Part shown: one piece after another, positions 58,138 through 64,000 of the stretch | Layout: every line of letters starts with the position of its first letter | How positions within the stretch are numbered: position 1 is the stretch's first letter | NCBI GenBank assembly: GCA_023101725.1 | Contig: JALJCO010010315.1 | Location: forward strand, 186,001 to 250,000 | Source of the DNA: Atherinomorus stipes | Lineage: Eukaryota; Chordata; Actinopteri; Atheriniformes; Atherinidae | DNA: 64,000 nucleotides | Reading direction: 5' to 3' | The notes under the pieces: model-generated | Seen by the model: the letters and a program-made list of their open reading frames with translations, nothing else | Told to the model about the DNA's origin: nothing | Database searches by the model: none | Made by a program: the position numbers and the translations under genes

Positions 58138-59787
58138 ATGGAAGTGTTTGAAAAGCTCAAAGTTGAAATACCACATGTTTTGTTGGTTGATAGCATTACT
58201 GGCACTCAAGCTGATGAGGAAGTGCTAAGCTTCTTGAAACAGTATGGTTCTGTTAACAGAGTAGAAAAAGTGATTGATAAAGAATCTGAATTTAACCAAC
58301 ATTATGTTGTTGAATTCAATAACCGCGATGCTGTTGCTGCGCTACAACCACAATTACCATATATATTTGTGGCGTCGAGCAATGCAGTTGAGTACACGAT
58401 ATCCTCTCTGTCTGACGTATATGCTGACCAAGTGGGCAATACTAAGACTCAGACTTACTTGTCAGAATTAAAAATGCTGGCTAAAGCAACTGGCAAAGAT
58501 TTTGCTGAAGTATTGCAGGACATGATGTCTCAAATTGGTGGTACCGTCTCTGAGCTCCACTTGGATTCAACTACTGTAAAAGAGTCTCCAAAAGCAATGC
58601 CTGATGATGGAACAGGAACTCGAGCAGCACAGCAGAAAGTGGAACTTCCTCCTGCAGCAAACCCAAATCCAGCACTGCAACCTCAACCAAGATCATCTCT
58701 CTCAAGTCTGTCTGCTTCTGATCTTAATCCCCCTGATGTTCAAAGATACGTAGTTGAACACATTGTTAAAGGTGAAGATTACTCCATGCATTCTTCTCAC
58801 AGACTACGTGTTTTCTCTGGCAAAATACCTAGGCCTGTTCCAGAATCAGATTATGAAACTTGGCGTTCAAATGTTGAATTAATTATGAAGGATCCTGCTG
58901 TCTCTGATCTGCAACGGTCAAGAAAAATCCTGGAAAGTCTGCTTCCGCCCGCTGCAGACATGATCAAACATTTGCATCCAGATACACAGCCTGACGTGTA
59001 CCTTAAACAACTTGATTCTGCATATGGCACGGTGCAAGATGGAGATGAATTGTATGCAAAATTCATGGATACATTTCAGGATGCAGGAGAGCTGTCGTCA
59101 ACCTATCTACAGCGATTACAAGTCTCTTTGAACCTTGCAATAAAAAGAGGTGGAGCCAAGGAAACAGATGTTAATAAACATTTATTGAACCAGTTTTGCC
59201 GAGGCTGCTGGGACAATGTTCTGATTTCAGAATTGCAATTAACCCAGAAAAAGTTGCACCCACCTTCATTCGCAGAGTTGTTGCTGTTATTAAGGACGGA
59301 GGAAGACCGTAAGGCTGCAAAAGCTGTGAGAATGAAGCAACACCTCGGGACAGCAAAACAGCGAGTCACAGTAAATTCTCAACTAACAGAAGAACATGAC
59401 GCATGTGCAGCTCTAACAGCTATAACTCAGCAACTGACCAAGCAGGTGGCAGAAATCCAGAAACAACTAGCTGCCTTGACCAGTGCACAGACAAAGTATG
59501 CATCCCCATCGTCCAACCACTCTGCATATGCCAGTGGCCATAGTTCAAGACCAAAGTCCAGCAAACCCACGAGGTCCCCTGCAAAGCAGCCACAGTCAGT
59601 GCCTAAGCCAGGATATTGTTTCCGTTGTGGAGAAGATGGTCACACAAGGCCACAATGTGAAAATCCCCCAGATCCAGGACGTGTTGCCAGTCAGCGAAGG
59701 AAATTCAATGAGAAACTGCAACAATGGCAGAACCAGAGCAAATGGCAGAACCAGAACAAATCCAACAGGTCACCGCAGTTAAACTGA
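58138..59787 (+). CDS. Ty3/gypsy Gag polyprotein, PNMA-like
   Basis: A 549-residue structural protein of an LTR retrotransposon. The start has a strong context (gccaccATGG). Residues about 1-90 resemble the RRM-like N-terminal domain of the PNMA family (EIPHVLLVDSITG, RVEKVIDKESEF). A capsid region with YETW at about residues 239-242 and VYLKQLDSAYG follows. A CCHC zinc knuckle sits at residues 494-507 (CFRCGEDGHTRPQC). Vertebrate PNMA genes are known to descend from Ty3/gypsy gag genes, so this looks like a living relative. The frame is uninterrupted. Its last codons form the slippery sequence for pol expression. Confidence 0.9.
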   Translation: MEVFEKLKVEIPHVLLVDSITGTQADEEVLSFLKQYGSVNRVEKVIDKESEFNQHYVVEFNNRDAVAALQPQLPYIFVASSNAVEYTISSLSDVYADQVGNTKTQTYLSELKMLAKATGKDFAEVLQDMMSQIGGTVSELHLDSTTVKESPKAMPDDGTGTRAAQQKVELPPAANPNPALQPQPRSSLSSLSASDLNPPDVQRYVVEHIVKGEDYSMHSSHRLRVFSGKIPRPVPESDYETWRSNVELIMKDPAVSDLQRSRKILESLLPPAADMIKHLHPDTQPDVYLKQLDSAYGTVQDGDELYAKFMDTFQDAGELSSTYLQRLQVSLNLAIKRGGAKETDVNKHLLNQFCRGCWDNVLISELQLTQKKLHPPSFAELLLLLRTEEDRKAAKAVRMKQHLGTAKQRVTVNSQLTEEHDACAALTAITQQLTKQVAEIQKQLAALTSAQTKYASPSSNHSAYASGHSSRPKSSKPTRSPAKQPQSVPKPGYCFRCGEDGHTRPQCENPPDPGRVASQRRKFNEKLQQWQNQSKWQNQNKSNRSPQLN

Positions 59788-62700
59788 CTTCAGTTCCTGT
59801 CAAGGGGCGGACAGGAACTGATGAGGACCAGCAATGTCCCATTAAAAGAAGTTCAAACTGTGTCCAGCTGAACTGTTCCAATCAGACTGCTACGAAGATG
59901 CCTGGATTGCCAAAGGGTTTAATCGGCTCCAAGTGTACAGCTGTCATCACTGTAGCCGGAAAAGACCATGACTGTCTCTTGGACACCGGTTCCCAGGTCA
60001 CAACTATACCTGTTTCTTTCTACAACCAGTATTTGGTTGATCAGCCAGTCAAGCCATTAGAGGATCTTTTGCATATTGAAGGTGCAGCTGGGCAGCCTGT
60101 TCCATACTTGGGCTACGTGGAGATGACTGCCAGATTTCATAAAGATTTTCTTGGTTCTGAGTTTGATGTGTCTACCCTTGCTTTAGTCGTTCCTGATACA
60201 CAATCCTCAGCACAGTCCTCTGTACTGATTGGAATGAATACCCTTGAGGCTATGTATGACCAGTTTCTGAACGGTCACTACTCCAGCTTTGAACCACAGT
60301 TGTATGGCTACAAGGCAGTGCTGAAAATGCTTCAATTGCAACATCAAAAGAACGAAGCAGGCAACATTGGTGTGGTTCATACATCAAGTAATGCTGCCAC
60401 GCTCATCCCAGCAGGTAAAACTCTTGTTCTCAGTGGATTTGCTAGAGTCTCCTGCCCTTCTTCCAGCAATTGGGCAATTGTTGAACATCCACAGTCTTCA
60501 TTACCTGGTGGACTCCTTGTCAAGCACTGTTTAATTACATTGCCATCACAATCCCCATACAGAGTTCCTGTGGTTCTCTCCAATGAAACTGAGCAAGACA
60601 TTTCCCTTCCACCGTTAACTGTCATTGCAGAACTTGGAACTTGTCAAGCTGTCATCTCTCAACAGACTGTCACATCAAGAGCTCCACAGAAGGGAAGGAG
60701 CGACCTGACCTTTAACTTCGGAGATTCTGATCTTTCAGAGGAATGGAAAAAACGCATTGTCAACAAGCTTTGTGACATCCCTGAAGTCTTTGCTCACCAC
60801 GACCTCGACTTTGGCTGTACAGACAAAGTGAAACATCATATCAAACTCCATGATGAAACTCCGTTTAAACATCGTGCCCGACCAATACATCCAAACGATG
60901 TTGAAGCCGTACGACGACATCTTCAGGAGTTGCTGGCAGCCGGAGTCATCAGAGAGTCCGAATCCCCTTTCTCATCACCAATCGTCGTTGTCCGTAAGAA
61001 AAACAATGACATTAGGCTATGCATAGACTACCGAAAGCTAAATCAGCAAACGATTAGAGATGCATATGCCCTTCCAAACCTTGAAGAAGCCTTTTCTGCA
61101 TTAACTGGTTCTAGATGGTTCTCCGTTCTTGACTTAAAGTCGGGGTATTATCAAATTGAAATGCAAGAAGAAGACAAACCCAAAACAGCGTTTGTGACAC
61201 CTGTAGGCTTTTGGGAATTTAATCGTATGCCGCAGGGAGTCACTAATGCACCAAGTACATTCCAACGGTTGATGGAAAGATGTATGGGAGATCTCAACTT
61301 GAAAGAAGTGCTTGTCTTTCTGGATGATCTGATAATTTTTTCTGACAGCCTTGAAGAGCATGAGCGTCGTTTGCTCAGAGTTCTGAATCGTCTGAAGGAG
61401 TACAACCTCAAGTTATCTCCGGAGAAATGCAAGTTCTTCCAGCGTTCAGTAAGGTACCTCGGTCATGTTGTATCAGAACGAGGAGTTGAAACGGATCCAG
61501 ACAAGATAAGTGCGCTCAAAACCTGGCCAATTCCAACTACATTAAAAGAGCTGAAATCATTCCTCGGGTTTTCCGGCTATTATCGCCGTTTCATCAAGCA
61601 CTATGCAGTCATAGCTAAACCTCTCAATGATCTAACACGTGGATATGGACCTGCTCAAAAGTCAACTGCAAAGAAGGAACTCCAAGATCTACATCACAAT
61701 CCTAAGCAGAGCTTTGGTGACCGCTGGACTCCAGCATGCCAACTTGCTTTTGACACCCTGGTGGACAAACTCACCTCCGCACCTGTTCTCGGCTTTGCCG
61801 ATCCCAAAAAGCCTTACATCCTACATACGGATGCAAGCACCACTGGGTTGGGAGCAGCCCTGTACCAGGAGCAGGAGGGGAAACTTCGGGTTATCGCTTA
61901 TGCCAGCCGTGGGTTGTCACAGAGTGAATCCCGATACCCAGCACACAAGTTGGAATTTTTGGCATTGAAGTGGAGTGTATCTGAGAAATTCCACGATTAT
62001 CTCTATGGAGCACACTTCACCGTAATCACAGACAACAATCCACTCACCTACATCTTGACATCTGCAAAGCTGGATGCTACAAGTCACCGATGGCTCGCTG
62101 CCTTATCCACCTATTCCTTTAAACTTCAATACAGAACTGGCAAACAAAACATCGATGCTGATGCTCTGTCGCGAAGGCCTCATGAACATCTTTCAGAAAC
62201 TCACCATGCACAGAGGGAGTTGGATCTTGTCCGCGATTTTACAGAGCAACATCTCAATGATTATCCAAGTGACGATTACTGTGTTTCTCCTGAAGTGGTT
62301 GATGCAATCTGTCACTGTGCTTTGGTTCGAGCTGGAAACCCACTGAAGCCAAGTGACCCTCCTTTTGCACTTGTGGAGTCCTTTGCTGTCACTTCTACTG
62401 CTGTTCCAGACGTCTACTGTGAGGAATCAGACTATGGTTTGCCAGTCCTCCCTCCACTGTCTAAGTCGGATATCCAAGAGAAACAAAGAGCAGATCAAAG
62501 TATACGTGAAATCGTCTCCCAACTTGAATTTGGTGACACAGTCAATCCTGCTCTCCGCAAAGAACTTCCTGCACTTCCTCTCCTGTTGCGGGAGTTGAAC
62601 AAGCTAGAACTACTGGATGGAATCCTGTACAGAAGGAGACAGGATGGAAGTAACCTCTCTTATCAGTTGGTGCTACCTGAACAGCTGCGGCCCCAGGTCC

Positions 62701-64000
62701 TGCACAGTCTCCATAATGACATGGGTCATTTAGGGGTGGAGCGGACCCTAGACCTGGTGCGTGCAAGGTTCTACTGGCCCAAAATGGCCAGTGATGTGGA
62801 GCACAAAATCAAGACCTGTCCTCGATGTGTTCGGAGGAAAACACCACAGGAAAGAGCTGCTCCGTTAGTAAACATCAGCACTACCCGTCCATTGGAACTA
62901 ATTTGCATGGATTTTTTAAGTCTGGAACCCGATAGCAGCAATGTCAAAGACATTTTAGTACTTACTGATCATTTTACTAAGTTTGCTCTGGCTTTCCCAA
63001 CACCTAATCAGAAGGCCCGAACGGTCGCAAAGTGTCTTTGGGAAAACCTCATCGTTAACTATGGGTTTCCAGAACGCATCCATACAGACCAGGGTCCTGA
63101 TTTCGAATCTAAACTCATCAAAGAGCTGTGTGAAGTCACCGGTATTAGAAAGAGTCATACTACACCCTACCATCCACGTGGGAATCCTGTGGAGAGGTTC
63201 AACAGGACTCTGCTTAGTATGCTTGGGACATTAGAAACCAAACAGAAGTCCAAATGGCGTGAACATGTTAGGCCTCTTGTGCATGCCTATAACTGCACTC
63301 GTAATGAGGTGACAGGTTTCACGCCCTATGAGCTTATGTTTGGGCGTTCTCCTCGATTGCCTGTGGATCTGGCTTTTGGTTTACCAGTTCGACAATCCCA
63401 ACAGAAGTCCCATTTGCAGTATGTGCTAGATCTCAAATCTAGGTTGCAAGAAAGCTACCAGGTTGCATCCCGGAATGCTTCCAAGAATGCGGAGCGCAAC
63501 AAGGCACGATTTGACCAGCGAGTGTCTCTCTCAGTCCTTGAACCTGGCGACCGTGTGCTTGTGAGAAATGTGCGCTTGCGAGGGAAACACAAGCTTGGGG
63601 ATAAATGGGAGGAGGATGTCTATGTAGTAGTCACGAAAGCTGGTGATCTGCCGGTCTACACAGTGACCCCGGAGCTCAAGGATGGGCCCCTCCGTACATT
63701 ACATCGGGATCTCCTGTTGCCTTGTGGGTTCCTTCCTGTGGGGTTAGCTCCATCTATCCCTTCACAAAGATCCCCTGATCCTCTACCTAGTCAAACCCAG
63801 ATTGAGGAACCTGACATCTCAGATGGTGAGGATTGTTCTGTTGAGCTGATGAACCGTCCTGATCTCCCTCCAACACGATTCACTGTGACAAAAACTTCTG
63901 CTACTGATGTCCAGTCATCTTCAGGTGCTCCTGTAGGGTTTCAGGGAGCGGAGGGTGTGTCATCTGCCGTACCCCCTTCTACAACTCTTGATTCCGAGTT
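59712..64000 (+). CDS. Ty3/gypsy Pol polyprotein (protease-RT-RNase H-integrase), open to window edge
   Basis: The frame is -1 relative to gag, overlaps it from 59712 to 59787, and is free of stops for all 1429 codons to the right edge (checked codon by codon). Domains in order: aspartic protease (LLDTGSQ, Asp at 59982); reverse transcriptase (CIDYRKLN, YALPN, then FLDD at about 61317-61328 as the catalytic box); RNase H (HTDAS near 61830); integrase with an HHCC finger (HNDMGHLG to CPRC) and a D-59-D-35-E triad at 62910, 63087 and 63192. LEPGDRVLVRN follows in the integrase C-terminal part. The order RT-RH-IN and the D,D35E spacing identify Ty3/gypsy. The 3' end, 3' LTR and any extra gene lie outside the window. 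Confidence 0.93.
59778..59821 (+). promoter_or_regulatory. Candidate -1 ribosomal frameshift signal between gag and pol
   Basis: GTTAAAC (59778-59784) is read in the gag frame as G-TTA-AAC, immediately before the gag TGA at 59785. Five bases later a perfect 12-bp stem begins: tcagttcctgtc (59790-59801), an 8-base loop and the exact complement (59810-59821). Slippery heptamer, short spacer and stem-loop are the standard parts of a -1 frameshift signal; GUUAAAC is a known functional heptamer in an arterivirus. Confidence 0.8.

Overview
This is a 64 kb piece of vertebrate nuclear DNA, almost certainly from a teleost fish. It has spliced GT-AG genes with clear vertebrate orthology, Tc1-like and hAT-like DNA transposons, tRNA-derived SINEs, and an apparently intact Ty3/gypsy element. 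There are no bacterial-style operons, no CRISPR array, and no tRNA or rRNA gene that I can support. Many long open frames run through the window, but most are read-through of tandem repeats. The real genes are short exons that had to be assembled across introns.

Layout, left to right. (1) 693-15100, minus strand: smad4. Ten coding exons join in frame to 505 codons plus stop, and a CpG-rich non-coding first exon lies near 18755-18960. Its introns carry at least seven unrelated minisatellites, an hAT-like element and MITEs. (2) 19000-22400: an intergenic gap between divergent promoters, with a SINE and a palindromic AT-rich element. (3) 22400-39915, plus strand: a divergent CHTOP-like gene of 226 residues in five coding exons. 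One of its introns (33759-37427) is almost entirely a 37-bp minisatellite. Around the gene lie two copies of a 1.1 kb palindromic TA-flanked transposon, hAT MITEs and a Tc1 fragment. (4) 40030-43300: a possible minus-strand terminal exon and two minisatellites. (5) 45145-45549, plus strand: a single-exon, short FRAT/GBP (GSK-3-binding) gene. (6) 46768-48000: a decayed Tc1-like transposon. (7) 48090-55265, minus strand: dek, nine coding exons in frame; its 5' exons are not in the window. (8) 56930-57217, plus strand: a promoter and the first two exons of a gene I do not recognise. (9) 57.5 kb to the right edge, plus strand: a Ty3/gypsy retrotransposon with a tRNA-Arg-type primer-binding site, a 549-residue PNMA-like Gag, a textbook -1 frameshift cassette, and a pol frame open to the window edge.

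About 27 kb (roughly 42 percent, summed from my array boundaries) is tandem repeat, in about twenty arrays with unrelated units. The most unusual feature is that several introns consist of little more than one array. These arrays reach to within about 10-50 nt of exon boundaries while the splice sites and reading frames stay intact. The genes do not form one pathway. SMAD4 is the TGF-beta/BMP co-Smad, FRAT acts in Wnt/GSK-3 signalling, and DEK and CHTOP are nuclear chromatin/RNA factors. No previously undescribed multi-gene system is visible. The best candidates for follow-up are the intact retroelement with its frameshift signal, the intron-filling arrays, the CHTOP-like paralogue and the palindromic TA element.
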